Assembly: GCF_026262505.1 (NCBI RefSeq)
Contig: NC_067204.1
Location: forward strand, 12,108,522 to 12,172,521
Reading direction: 5' to 3'
DNA: 64,000 nt
DNA from: Trichomonas vaginalis G3
Lineage: Eukaryota; Parabasalia; Trichomonadida; Trichomonadidae
Below are positions 20,201 to 29,917 of this stretch, piece by piece. Each line of letters begins with the position of its first letter. The first letter of the stretch is position 1. A model generated the notes under the pieces. It did not search any database. It worked only from the letters and a program-made list of their open reading frames with translations, and had not been told where the DNA came from. The translations under genes and the position numbers were made by a program.

Positions 20201-20695
20201 GACCCAAATCTTCCTAACACTCAAGCATTTCAAGCAATTGTTACCGATAAACAATTTTATGATAAAAACATTTTCAAATTCGCACCATTTGATTTCTTCT
20301 GTTTTGATGAGAAATTTAAACCTAAATTAAAGAATAAAGCTGAAGAAAAAGCACATGAGAAGAAGTTATTGGGTTTAGCAATTGAGAAACAAGGTGATAA
20401 CATGGTTGCTTTATGCCCTAAATGTTATACATCATTCAACGATTCAATTGATGGAAGTGATTTTAAAAAGATTGCACAAAAAATGAAAGGTGTTAGTTTA
20501 CGACAAAATAAACAATTAACACCTAAAAATTATTTGGATATAATAAATGATAAATTGATATTTGATGGTCAGAATATTAATTTACAACTTATAAATGGGT
20601 CAATGACTCGCTTAACAATTGGTAAGACTGCATTAACAGGAGCACACACTAAGGCTGTATGTTGTGAAAATGGATGTTGTATGCCATTTATTTAA
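17228..20695 (+). pseudogene. Protein-primed family B DNA polymerase (Polinton 1, broken)
   Basis: Polinton replication enzyme region. Seen in order: an N-terminal part with CPFCKEE; exonuclease motifs (YITFDFETLET, then IIGFNSGKFDLNLI, later YCNKDVEIM); a zinc/HNH-like stretch (KCKMCGK, LDRIDNEKPH, CCYCN); polymerase motif A-like VGVDFNSLYPSSFSS; the KISLNGSYGYDAMN motif B; and motif C EGDTDSSYW. The polymerase would copy the element from protein-primed ends. About three breaks are visible. The HNH-like insertion between exonuclease and palm is unusual (see findings). Starts MNKNGTAKM after the T-rich leader. Confidence 0.85.
17964..17989. repeat. Double-hairpin element inside polymerase region of Polinton 1
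   Basis: GCCGC-aaa-GCGGC, then GGAC-gta-GACC. It is read in frame as KPQSGEDVD. Confidence 0.7.
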
Positions 20696-20820
20696 AAGAA
20701 TTTATTTTTTATTTTTAATGAAATGCCACAGAAGAGACAAAAGGAACCGTTAATGATGGTTTTGATACTATGATTCAAAGAGGCGGGCACCCTTAAAACA
20801 TTGATTTTATTTTTATATAA

Positions 20821-22322
20821 ATGAATAACACAGATTTAAAAATTTTAATTGATGATTTAGTATTTAATCAAAATTTTCTTAATTATTATGATTTAAAAGC
20901 ATATCTCCAAAAATATAATAATAATATAACGGGTGATGATATGGAATATTATTATCCATATTATAAAAATGAAATTTTGAAATATCATAATAAAATAATT
21001 TCTGAAATTAAAGACAAAATTAAAAATAATGAATATATAAAGGGAAAAACTAAATCACAGCTTAAACAGTTGAAAGATTTCAAAAATAAAGTATTAGCAG
21101 AAGAAGATATTGATGAATTATATAAATTATATAATCCTGAGCCACAAAAACCAAAGGTGCAAAACGCCCAGGTCCTTCAGACCATAAATGATGCACAAGC
21201 TTTAATTTATGATTCATTAGTTAAACCATATTCAGCCCGACTTTTAAATGAAGATCAACTTTTGGAATTCATCCTTCAACATAAACTCGAAGCGGGAAAG
21301 TATATCAAACCTTTATATACAGCATATTTAAAACAAATGAATAGAATACATCCAGAATTAATGAAGGAAGGAATGAAATCCAAAATCAAAGCAGATAAAA
21401 TTAAACCACTTGCAACACCAAAACCTCCAACGACAGTACCTCCTCCTTCAGTTAATCCTTCATCATTCACTTTATTATATCCATTTCAAACATTTAAGAA
21501 GCAAAAAGATTTTAAAAAGGATTTCAAGATATTAAATAAACCAATTGACCCGAAAATTCAACCGTTAAAGGAAAAATTTAGTCGACCTTCATTTGCTCCA
21601 TATCCATATTCATACGAAATCGATCATCTGGAATATTCAAAAGGAAACGTTACTTATTTATTTGCCATTAACATTAACACTAGATATTTATATTGCATTC
21701 CGGTGAAAGGGAAAACAGAACAGGAAACAAGAAGAGCTATTCAATACTTACTAGATCATGAAAGAGTAGATAATATCAGGGGTGATGGTGATAAAGGATT
21801 TCAGGCAGCTATGACTCATTATTTCCCACAAATTAATTTTTACTTTTCATCCTCTCCATATACGTTTCATAATAAAATAGTTGATGCGGTAATGAGAACT
21901 CTTAGAGATGCGTTAGGGGTTAATGGTCAGATATACTGGGATGGAAATCATGACTCCATCATACAGCAGTTAGTATATTATTACAATAATACATGGCATA
22001 GAACTATAAACATGAAACCAGTGGAAATGAAAAATGATATTTCAAAAGAATGGGAATATATTAGATAGCAAATGGAAAGGTTGAATGATGTTAAACGTGA
22101 ACAAATTAATTCGGGCTCATGAATTTTAAACAAGGAAATAAAGTTTTAATTCATCTCGATTATGGAAAAACTGATAAATCAATGACAAAAAGAAGACGAA
22201 GATTTGACACAATAGCTGAATTTGTTAGATATATTAACGGCAATGCATTAGTTGAAGTTGACAATAAATTAATAGAAATTCCGATTTATTTTATTACTCC
22301 ATTATATTTAAATAATATTTAA
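20821..22322 (+). pseudogene. RVE integrase (Polinton 1)
   Basis: The frame begins MNNTDLKILIDDL after a TTTTATTTTTATATAA leader. The N-terminal half is helical and ends in a proline-rich linker (~200). From ~245 the retroviral-type integrase core is seen: YEIDHLEY, AININTRYLYCIPVKGK, IRGDGDKGF and MRTLRDALG, the pattern of Polinton integrases, which cut and join element ends to the target. A short stretch near 22119-22322 resembles the basic SH3-like C-terminal part of such integrases. At least one break appears in the region. Confidence 0.82.
21156..21183. repeat. Double-hairpin element (weaker) in integrase gene
   Basis: GGTC-cttca-GACC preceded by an imperfect GGTGC-aaaac-GCCC. Located in frame in the linker of the integrase. 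Confidence 0.4.
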
Positions 22323-22342
22323 TTTTTTTTATTTCGTAAGAA

Positions 22343-22630
22343 ATGAGTGACAACAAAGCAGTCAAGAGTCCAGACGATGAATATAAAAAGAAACTAAACA
22401 GAATTAAATCAAAAATATGCTATTACAAAAAGAAGCCACAATGCGGTGGGGTTGATGCCGATAAAACTAATGGAACTGAAAACGATAAAGAAATAATCGA
22501 AAAATTAGAAACTTACCGTTCAATCCTTAAACTGAGTGAAGCAAAAATAAAAGAATTTAATAGAATAAATAAATTGATTGGAAGAGATGAATTTAATAAA
22601 GATGAATTTTTAAACTCAATCCAAATTTAA
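22343..22630 (+). CDS. Small Polinton 1 protein, unknown
   Basis: A 95-residue, lysine-rich, probably helical protein (MSDNKAVKSPDDEYKKKLNR) with a central CYYKKKPQCGG. Preceded by a TTTTTTTTATTTCGTAAGAA leader like other genes of the element. Overlaps by four bases at its 3' end with a small minus-strand gene. No family recognised. Confidence 0.5.
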   Translation: MSDNKAVKSPDDEYKKKLNRIKSKICYYKKKPQCGGVDADKTNGTENDKEIIEKLETYRSILKLSEAKIKEFNRINKLIGRDEFNKDEFLNSIQI

Positions 22631-22791
22631 TTTTTATTCCTCTTTGACAACATCTCTCTTTCCATCATTACTGCATAACCGCATTTTCTCAATTTTAGTG
22701 GTTTGTTATTTTTAACATGTTCTTGCATCATTTTTATCGTTTCCTCCCTTGTTATGATTCGTGGTAAATTTTGAGCTTGTGGGGTATTCAT
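22627..22791 (-). CDS. Small 54-residue protein
   Basis: Reads MNTPQAQNLPRIITREETIK and ends in a basic tail. Its ATG is preceded on the minus strand by TTTTTATTTTTATCATAA, the leader found before most genes of the Polintons, which is the main support for it. Function unknown. Confidence 0.4.
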   Translation of the reverse strand: MNTPQAQNLPRIITREETIKMMQEHVKNNKPLKLRKCGYAVMMEREMLSKRNKN

Positions 22792-22828
22792 TTATGATAA
22801 AAATAAAAATTTAAATTATGCCGTTCTA

Positions 22829-22858
22829 AAGTTTGTGACAACATGACATTTTGACAAC
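22829..22858. repeat. Outlying copy of the GACAACATGACATTTTGACA repeat
   Basis: Same 20-base core as in the three units at 22950-23332, ~120 bases outside them. Confidence 0.55.
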
Positions 22859-22949
22859 AGTCCCGGAAATGATTTGTCATGACTTCATCGTAATGAGTGT
22901 AAATGACCCAAAAATAAATGTTTACGTTAATGGTTTCAGGTTATTCAAT

Positions 22950-23332
22950 AATTAATTATTTTTGAATAACTGAAGGTGTCACTACGTCACCATGTGTCAC
23001 TCGGTTATTTAACTTCTCTGAAAAAATGAGACAACATGACATTTTGACAACACAGGAGGATTAATGAGGAAGGCATTTATGAATTATTTTTGAATAACTG
23101 AAGGTGTCACTACGTCACCATGTGTCACTCGGTTATTTAACTTCTCTGAAAAAATGAGACAACATGACATTTTGACAAACAGGAGGATTAATGAGGAAGG
23201 CATTTATGAATTATTTTTGAATAACTGAAGGTGTCACTACGTCACCATGTGTCACTCGGTTATTTAACTTCTCTGAAAAAATGAGACAACATGACATTTT
23301 GACAACATCACAGGAGGATTAATGCAAAAATA
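22950..23332. repeat. Left iteron-like array: three ~127-bp tandem units
   Basis: Each unit has TTTTTGAATAACTGAAGG, then GTGTCACT-acGTCACC-atGTGTCACT, then CGGTTATTTAACTTCTCTG, then GAGACAACATGACATTTTG. Units begin near 22954, 23081 and 23208. The same sequence recurs in inverse orientation at 25733-26058. The repeated GTCAC boxes resemble iterons of replication origins. Confidence 0.85.
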
Positions 23333-23347
23333 AATTCCAATCATACT

Positions 23348-25659
23348 TTATACTGCCTCATTTACAGGTATTTCATCGTCAGTAAATGAATCCTCATTAT
23401 CGTTTGGTTCAACCTGTTTATATAATCCTTTCATTTCTTCTTTCAAAACATAACACCATGTTTGTTTACCATCTATTCTTACCTGTTTCTTATCACATTT
23501 ATCCTTAATGCTCATTTGGAAATTCTTGTCTTTCATGTCTGATGGTTTGCAGAATAGCGCATTTTTACATGTCATACCTGCACACAATTCATCATAATGT
23601 GTATTTATCCATACATCTAAAGGATTTGTTGATAATTCTATTAAATCTTGTTTGGCTTCAGTCATCGGTATGATTCGTACATTAAATGATGAAAGGTCGT
23701 AATTGATAAAATATGTTAAAAGGTTATCATAAAATTCCTTTGTGCATGAATCCATTAAATTCTTGAAGTAATCAAATTGACCCTTAAATTTACCATTTAC
23801 TCTTAAAACTACGTATCTTCTGTCTCCAACTTCAATTTTGACGGGGTAGACGTTATTAGTTACGAAAATGAAATTGGCAACATTCTGAGCTGTTCTTCTG
23901 GGTTGATTCTTTTCATTAATTCTAATCTCATTATCCGTAATAATTGATTTCAAAGCGTTGAAGTTTGCGAGTCTATCTTCACCTACATTCTTGAGTTCAT
24001 TAAGTACAAGAAACATTTTATTTTCAACTACTGAGTTGAAATTACCCGTTAGCTCACTTATTTCGGTAATGTTTTTACATGAATAACCAGCGAGAAGTTC
24101 AGAAATAATATCTGTAAATCTGTTTTTACCTGTTCCCTGAAGTCCTTTCAAAATAATTGCTGTTTCATTCTTGATTCCAGGATGTTGAATCATTGATGCA
24201 ATCCAGCGAGAAGGTATTTATACACTTCATCGTTATTATCACAAATGGCTTCTTTAATGAAATTCATAAACATCTCAATTTTTGAGTAATCAGGCTTTTC
24301 AAGAATGTTGTATTTATAACCTGAAACGTTGAGAAAACATCTGGAGAATCAGATTTAAAGCAAACACCCTTAACGGTTAATGAGGATAATTGATTTAGTA
24401 GTACATCCCATGCTGTTATGGTTTTACCTTCTTCTTTAAATAATTTAATCATTTTGAGTGACTCTTTCATGTTTGATTGAAGAACGAATGATATTTGATT
24501 CATTTTGTCGTGTATGTTGTAATCTTTCTGAATGAAATATTTGTTTCCACAATCTACAAAACGGATTACACGTGATAAATCCTCAATTACTTCAGAACTG
24601 TTTTTATACTGATGATTTTCAGCCTTGCGTCTAATATCTGTTATCAAAAACGAGTCATCAAGTTTTATATCAAATGTTATTTTTGGCTTACGTAATAAAG
24701 GTAAAACATATTCATCATAATATTCCTTTTGATAAAGTTTTAGAATCTTCACTAAAACAAATGGAGAAGTCATTAAATGTGCATATCTACTACGTGCTTT
24801 TTCAAAATTACTTTTTGCATTTTCAGTTAAATTGCAGAAATTATAAACGTTATCGTATGCTTCATTAATTAAATGATTAGGTAACGAATTAATTAGCTTG
24901 AAACAGTGTGAATAATGTAACTTCTTTTTCTAAATTCATGTTTCCACCATCATTATGTACTTCAAAATCACAGATGCCATCAACTATGCTCTGGGCAAGT
25001 TTATCGTCAATGTTTACATCTTTGTTTTCATTCATTATACTCTTTATTTCTTCGTTCTTCTGTTCAACTCTTACCTTAATATTCAAATCATTTAATATAT
25101 CATTCACTGTTCTGGTTAATGTTGAGTCATAACTTCCACGAATGAATGAGTATGTATTGATTGGTTCTGTTGCATTCTTGCGAACTCTTGAATCAGCCAT
25201 AACCACTAATGAACGCTTTGAATCATCCATAGAAGTCATGATATCAATATCATAATCATTGCAGGAATAACATTTAATCATTCTGTTCGAAACTGCATAG
25301 AAGAAATTAGTGTTGCAATAAATGTGAAGACCTCCTGAAGCGGTTTTAACGATAACATCTTTATCCGAAAGTTTTGATAGAATGTCTTTTCTAACTGTTT
25401 CTTTAAGTTCATCATTGTATGATTTATTGATATCAACATCTATAATCGTTAAATTTGAAATTTTATTTACTAATAAAGCCACACCAGTTTTCCTTCCTCT
25501 TCCTCCATCATGTTTGAGGTAGTTATGTAAATCAATCTTGTTTTCACCAATTCTTTCGTTGAGGGTTTTAGTTTCTGCCACAACTAATTCCTCAGCTAAT
25601 GAATCAATAACTTGTTCATCAGAAATGATGAAGTTGTTGTTGTTGTTTGTTGCTGTCAT
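23348..25659 (-). pseudogene. Primase-polymerase plus superfamily 3-type helicase region (broken)
   Basis: Read leftward from 25659. The first part has LTIIDVDINKSYND and VKTASGGLHIYCNTN, fitting the archaeo-eukaryotic primase fold (catalytic DxD and the sGGxH motif). The last part has GLQGTGKNRFTDIISELL (Walker A), MFLVLNELKN (Walker B region) and FIFVTNNVYPV, followed by DRRYVVLRVN, the pattern of D5/NrS-1-type replicative helicases of viruses and plasmids. Together these would unwind and prime DNA. About three breaks are visible. Start MTATNNNN follows a TTTATTTTTTTATTCCTATA leader. Confidence 0.7.
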
Positions 25660-25732
25660 TTATATAGGAATAAAAAAATAAAAATAATTTTAAAACTAAC
25701 TTTATTTTTGGACTGCATCATATTTTCGTAAA

Positions 25733-26058
25733 TGTTGTCTAAATGTCATGTTGTCTCATTTTTTCAGAGAAGTTAAATAACCGAGTGACACATGGTGACA
25801 TAGTGACACCTTCAGTTCTTCAAAAATAATTAATTATTGAATGACCTGTGTTGTTGTCTAAATGTCATGAGTTAAATAACCGAGTGACATAGTGACACCT
25901 TCAGTTATTCAAAAATAATTCATAACTACCTTCCTCCTGTGTTGTTGTCTAAATGTCATGTTGTCTCATTTTTTCAGAGAAGTTAAATAACCGAGTGACA
26001 CATGGTGACATAGTGACACCTTCAGTTCTTCAAAAATAATTAATTATTGAATGACCTG
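25733..26058. repeat. Right iteron-like array, inverted relative to left array
   Basis: Three units, the middle one shorter: GTTGTCTAAATGTCATG, GAGAAGTTAAATAACCG, AGTGACACATGGTGACATAG and ACACCTTCAGTTCTTC. These are the reverse complement of the left units with scattered substitutions. Confidence 0.85.
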
Positions 26059-26118
26059 AAAACATTAACATAAACATTAACGTAAACATTAACGTAAACA
26101 TTAACGTAAACATTTATT
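26059..26118. repeat. Short tandem repeat ATTAACGTAAAC
   Basis: About four copies of a 12-base unit, the outermost being the mirror of the single copy at 22913-22935. It marks the right end of the nested module. Confidence 0.7.
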
Positions 26119-26186
26119 CTGTAGTTCATCCATTACTTCATTACCTAATTAATTACAGACATAAAATAATTTTAGTTCATTCAATA

Positions 26187-26633
26187 AACACGGTACCATG
26201 CGAATACAGTCACAAATGGTGGCATGTAATCTTTACCGAGCCTGTTGGATTTGTTGTGAAAGTGTGTGAATGATTTCCTGTGGTTCCACAGAAAATACCT
26301 GCGCTTGAATCTACTGGGTCGCTTGAAATATCATATCTATCCATTCCCTGTCTATCCGAACCTGCTGCAAGATTTCTATAACCTCTTTTTGTTATTGAAT
26401 GTGAATGATTACCTGTTGTGTTTGTAGTTCCCGTATGAGTGTGCGGTGGAAGGTTTGCTTCAGTAATTTTCTTCGAACCTCCTGTTTGCTTTGAAGAGTT
26501 AGCACAGTATAAGAATTTATCTACAATCTGCTTCCACGTACCGAAACCCAGAACTGTTGCTGGATTTGTTGAGTTCATTGACGTATAAATAGAACCAATG
26601 GGGTAAATCATCTCAAGAATTGTTATTTAATCC
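26187..26633 (-). pseudogene. Phage tail-collar-like fibre tip (Polinton 1, broken)
   Basis: Holds YPIGSIYTSMNSTNPA and FGTWKQIVDKFLYC, a glycine/threonine-rich stretch, and several HxH pairs (PPHTHTG, GNHSHS, GNHSHT) of the kind that bind metal in trimeric phage fibre tips (T4 gp12/gp10-like collar domains). About two breaks. It is nearly the same as the C-terminus of the Polinton 2 fibre (48820-49252) although other genes of the two elements are far apart. Probable role: receptor binding at the virion surface. Confidence 0.7.
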
Positions 26634-26832
26634 ATTATGAATATTGAATTTATTATATAATATTGAATTTGGGTGAGTATTTAAAACTGGTCTTGTTATC
26701 AATATTAACGTATTATTTGAAAATTGCTTTTCTAACATCTTGAAATTTTGTGATTTTCAGACCAGTTTCTTCCATCACTACTGATATTTACTAAATCACC
26801 ACATCCTAAAGCAATAAAATGAAATACCATAA

Positions 26833-28287
26833 TCATATAAAAATAAAATTTGTAAATCTATAATTTCGAGTAAGTTTTGGAGTGAATGAATAAACCAATT
26901 CCCAATTTGATAAATCTTGTGATAAATAAATATGTCTGTTATAACTTACAGGATATGAATAGACCATTTCACCTGAAACGAGAACATAAACATTTGATCC
27001 ATAACATAAAGCTTCAATGTCTCCATCAGCTTGAAAAATTTGTTCAAATTGACCTTGTGGTATTGAAGATGATCTATATATTTTATCATTTTGTAGGATA
27101 AAATACATGTTGTTAATGTAATACCACTTACTTGTATAATCAATTTTCAAATCTGATGACATCATACTAAACATATAATAATTTATCCCATCCTCACTAA
27201 TGAAAATTTGATTGACTTCATAAATTAGTACCCATTTATTATTAACGCATCTAATAGGATTATTTGAATATTTAAATTTAGCATCTTGATTTAAATTACA
27301 TTTGAACCATTGGATACAATCGAATGAATAACAAGGGTAAAAATCATCTCCAACCGTTATCATTCCCATAAATTTACCGTTATTATATTCAACATATAAA
27401 ATTATTGGATTAATGATTGGCTCTCGTGTATCAGGATTCAAAACAGATGGAGTAAATGATTCATAGTTTTTAAAATCATTTGTTTTAAAATAATAAAGCA
27501 CTCCAGCTGTATAAAATAAATACATAGTCACTCCATCGAAACATATCCATTCAAAAGAATCTATATCAAAGGTTTTATCTGATGATTTCATAAAATTTAA
27601 AAATGGTGGAGTAAAATAGACCTCTGATTGTTTTATTTCTTCATTAACAAATGATATATTAGCTTTCTTATTTAACTCACTATCCACATATTCCTTATCT
27701 GCCTTCTTATTTAACTCATCGTTAACATATTCCTTATCCGCTTTAAGGTCTAAACATCCTGAAACCCATCCTGTATCGGCTTTAGTTTTTAAAATCTTTG
27801 ATGTCCATTCATGATACCATTCAACCCTTTCTTTAATTTCATTATCTTTTTCATCAACATAAACCAAATTTGCCTTCTTCATTAACTCACTATCCACATA
27901 TTCCTTATCTGCCTTCTTCATTATGTCGTTTAGGAAACCTTTTATGAATTCCTCATTTAAATTAAATCTTCCAATCTTCAAAACTTTAGGAAATGCATTT
28001 AATGCGTAATATCTTTGTTCTTCTGGTGGAATTGATGTTATATCATCCGTTATACCTTTAATTTTTGAATTCATAAATAAAATTTCTTTTATATTTGATA
28101 TCACTGCACCACCCTTGCAAACGAATTCGAAATGGTCATTTTTCAATACTATCTCCAAATCTCCATATTTCAACCTTTGCGTTTGTTCTGCCGTCTTTGA
28201 ATTATATGCATATATGGCGTATGTAATGGTCTGAGGGACCTGGGTGCTTTGTGCCTTAAGTTGTTGTGGTTGCTGTTGTTTAATCAT
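26833..28287 (-). CDS. Fibre/spike-like protein (Polinton 1)
   Basis: A 484-residue frame. The N-terminus (YAIYAYNSKTAEQTQRLKYG, then EIVLKNDHFEF) resembles that of the Polinton 2 fibre gene and may dock it to the capsid. Residues ~130-220 contain repeated KADKEYVDSELNKKA units typical of phage fibre shafts. The C-terminal ~250 residues are beta-rich, with repeated W/Y-containing strands (FEWICFDGVTMYLFYTAGVL, DCIQWFKCN, SKWYYINNMYFIL), suggesting a beta-propeller head such as a sialidase-like or glycan-binding fold. Start after the usual leader. Confidence 0.6.
   Translation of the reverse strand: MIKQQQPQQLKAQSTQVPQTITYAIYAYNSKTAEQTQRLKYGDLEIVLKNDHFEFVCKGGAVISNIKEILFMNSKIKGITDDITSIPPEEQRYYALNAFPKVLKIGRFNLNEEFIKGFLNDIMKKADKEYVDSELMKKANLVYVDEKDNEIKERVEWYHEWTSKILKTKADTGWVSGCLDLKADKEYVNDELNKKADKEYVDSELNKKANISFVNEEIKQSEVYFTPPFLNFMKSSDKTFDIDSFEWICFDGVTMYLFYTAGVLYYFKTNDFKNYESFTPSVLNPDTREPIINPIILYVEYNNGKFMGMITVGDDFYPCYSFDCIQWFKCNLNQDAKFKYSNNPIRCVNNKWVLIYEVNQIFISEDGINYYMFSMMSSDLKIDYTSKWYYINNMYFILQNDKIYRSSSIPQGQFEQIFQADGDIEALCYGSNVYVLVSGEMVYSYPVSYNRHIYLSQDLSNWELVYSFTPKLTRNYRFTNFIFI
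28228..28255. repeat. Double-hairpin element in fibre gene of Polinton 1
   Basis: GGTC-tgagg-GACC followed by GGTGC-ttt-GTGCC; the second pairs fully as RNA only if G-U pairs are allowed. Confidence 0.6.
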
Positions 28288-28311
28288 TTATTATGATTTA
28301 AAAATAAATAT

Positions 28312-29022
28312 TTAATCTGTTATCTCATCACCTATTTTTTCTATTTGAAATTGCCATAATATTTCATTCATGAATTCTAAATCACAATCAAATAGGTCAG
28401 TTACTCTAAATTTAATATTTGATAAATCTTTTGAATGAAGAATAAATGAATTCCCGGATAATTGAAACGGATATGATAAAGAAAATGTGTTTAAGTTGAT
28501 GGATAAAATGTTTTGTATTGATGGGTAAGAGTTAGGGTCTAATGTTTGATGTGAAAATCTCATTGGGGTATTAACTTTATCACATTTGATTAAAATGAAA
28601 TTGGAACCAGTGTCAGAATACAAAACATCCCCAACATCTTTTTCAAAATTTAATATCCCCAACAATGAACGAAGATGAGGAGTACAAAATTTAATTTTCA
28701 GCGGAAATTTAATAAGGTTATTTATTTCATCAAGTTCAAAAAGTTTATCAGGTTTTGATTTAAAATTTTCTTCATACCATACGATAAATGATTCATTTAA
28801 ATAACTTAAAATCATGTTAATATCCCATTTCGCTATCACATTATTTATATACATATCATACGTTTTTTCAAGGTCATCTTTAATAAATGATATATAATCT
28901 GAAGGGTCTAAAAGAATGGGATTAAATTTACCACTCACAGAAACGAGAGTAACATTATAAATTCCGCTAACTGTTAAATTTAATTCACAGCTATTATTCG
29001 AAATAATATTGATAATTGACAT
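28312..29022 (-). CDS. Putative minor capsid (penton-like) protein, Polinton 1
   Basis: A 236-residue beta-rich protein. The C-terminal part (HSKDLSNIKFRVTDL to EILWQFQIEKI) parallels the 45721-46497 protein of Polinton 2 (SPHNLKDMQFRLVDF to MTVEVDFFEN), and RSLLGILNF parallels QLLLGAYHM. It sits in the structural cluster next to the fibre genes, as its counterpart does, so a vertex protein that carries the fibre is a reasonable guess. No catalytic motif is seen. The penton role is inference. Confidence 0.45.
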   Translation of the reverse strand: MSIINIISNNSCELNLTVSGIYNVTLVSVSGKFNPILLDPSDYISFIKDDLEKTYDMYINNVIAKWDINMILSYLNESFIVWYEENFKSKPDKLFELDEINNLIKFPLKIKFCTPHLRSLLGILNFEKDVGDVLYSDTGSNFILIKCDKVNTPMRFSHQTLDPNSYPSIQNILSINLNTFSLSYPFQLSGNSFILHSKDLSNIKFRVTDLFDCDLEFMNEILWQFQIEKIGDEITD

Positions 29023-29041
29023 TTTTATTACGATTAAAAAT

Positions 29042-29521
29042 ATGGTAAAGCGTTATTTTCCTGTGATAAATAAAACGAGAATAAGATTACCTCAAGAATT
29101 CATAAATTCAACGAATAAGAAATTCATTCATGTTATAAATTTTAGTGTTTTCAGAAAATATGAGTCAATGTCATATTCATCAACAGGTTATATTTCACTT
29201 CATTCAAATTTAGTTCAATCAAACCCATATAATGACCATTTCATAAGATTTTCAGATGGTATTAAAAATGTAATTGATAGATTAAAATATGAACAGATTG
29301 ACAATATCGAATTTTTGGAATTTTGGTTTAAATATCCCGATGGAAAAAAGATTGAAGTTAAAGATAAAGCTGATACTATAACAAAAACAATTACAATGAC
29401 CGATCCGGATAGTGGGGAACAAAAAGAAATAAAACAAACGATAGAAACCGGTGAAAGGTCAATTATTATTGATTATGATTCAAAGGATTATTATTCGATA
29501 ATGTTAATGCTTGAATATTAA
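29042..29521 (+). CDS. Polinton 1 protein of unknown function
   Basis: About 159 residues from MVKRYFPVIN, chosen because the T/A leader ends at this ATG; the frame is open 11 codons further upstream but there overlaps the divergent gene. Beta-rich N-terminus (KFIHVINFSVFRKY), an acidic-basic middle (KTITMTDPDSGEQKE) and LMLEY end. The position between penton-like and ATPase genes suggests a structural role. Confidence 0.45.
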   Translation: MVKRYFPVINKTRIRLPQEFINSTNKKFIHVINFSVFRKYESMSYSSTGYISLHSNLVQSNPYNDHFIRFSDGIKNVIDRLKYEQIDNIEFLEFWFKYPDGKKIEVKDKADTITKTITMTDPDSGEQKEIKQTIETGERSIIIDYDSKDYYSIMLMLEY

Positions 29522-29837
29522 ATAGCCTTAACAAAGAATTTTTCAAGTGATATTTTATATTCATCAACTATTTTATTATAAATATCATTATATGTTAAAT
29601 GAAGTTCAGTTGTTGTTCCGTTCTTTGATATCTTAATTGTGCTAATATCCTTTATAGGATTTATTTTTGCAACTGTTCCGCAGCATGAAACCTCATCATC
29701 TATGAAAAATTGAATCTTAACGTCTGAATCTTGAACATCACAAAGAATGGCGATAATGTGAATTAATGATTCATAAGGTAAAATAATTAAACCAGATTGG
29801 TCAATTAAATTTATTATTGAATCATAATTATTAATTA
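29518..29837 (-). pseudogene. C-terminal part of a Polinton 1 gene cut by mariner
   Basis: Encodes a segment with GLIILPYESLIHIIAI and VSCCGTV. It corresponds to the C-terminal half of the 44817-45457 gene of Polinton 2 (NQIILTKEDL, IECCGQT). Its N-terminal part lies across the mariner at 31135-31515. Confidence 0.65.
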
Positions 29838-29839
29838 TA

Positions 29840-29865
29840 GGGTGTCCAAAGGTGTGTTTAGCACA
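29840..29865 (+). repeat. Mariner terminal inverted repeat, left
   Basis: GGGTGTCCAAAGGTGTGTTT onwards; pairs with 31107-31132. Confidence 0.9.
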
Positions 29866-29917
29866 AACCTGAATACTGCGAATAGAAATAAACAAGTTAC
29901 ATATATATAAAGTTTAT

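Larger units (their letters stand above)
22913..26118. mobile_element. Primase-helicase module with inverted iteron-like ends, nested in Polinton 1
   Basis: A ~3.2-kb block. Its outer ends are inverted copies of AATAAATGTTTACGTTAATG, followed inward by CAGGT-(T/C)-ATTCAATAATT and then by arrays of GTCAC-rich repeats in opposite orientation. Inside is a primase-helicase region on the minus strand. The arrangement suggests a separate replicating unit that entered the Polinton, but a Polinton replication module with flanking origins is also possible. It looks broken (about three breaks). Confidence 0.55.
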
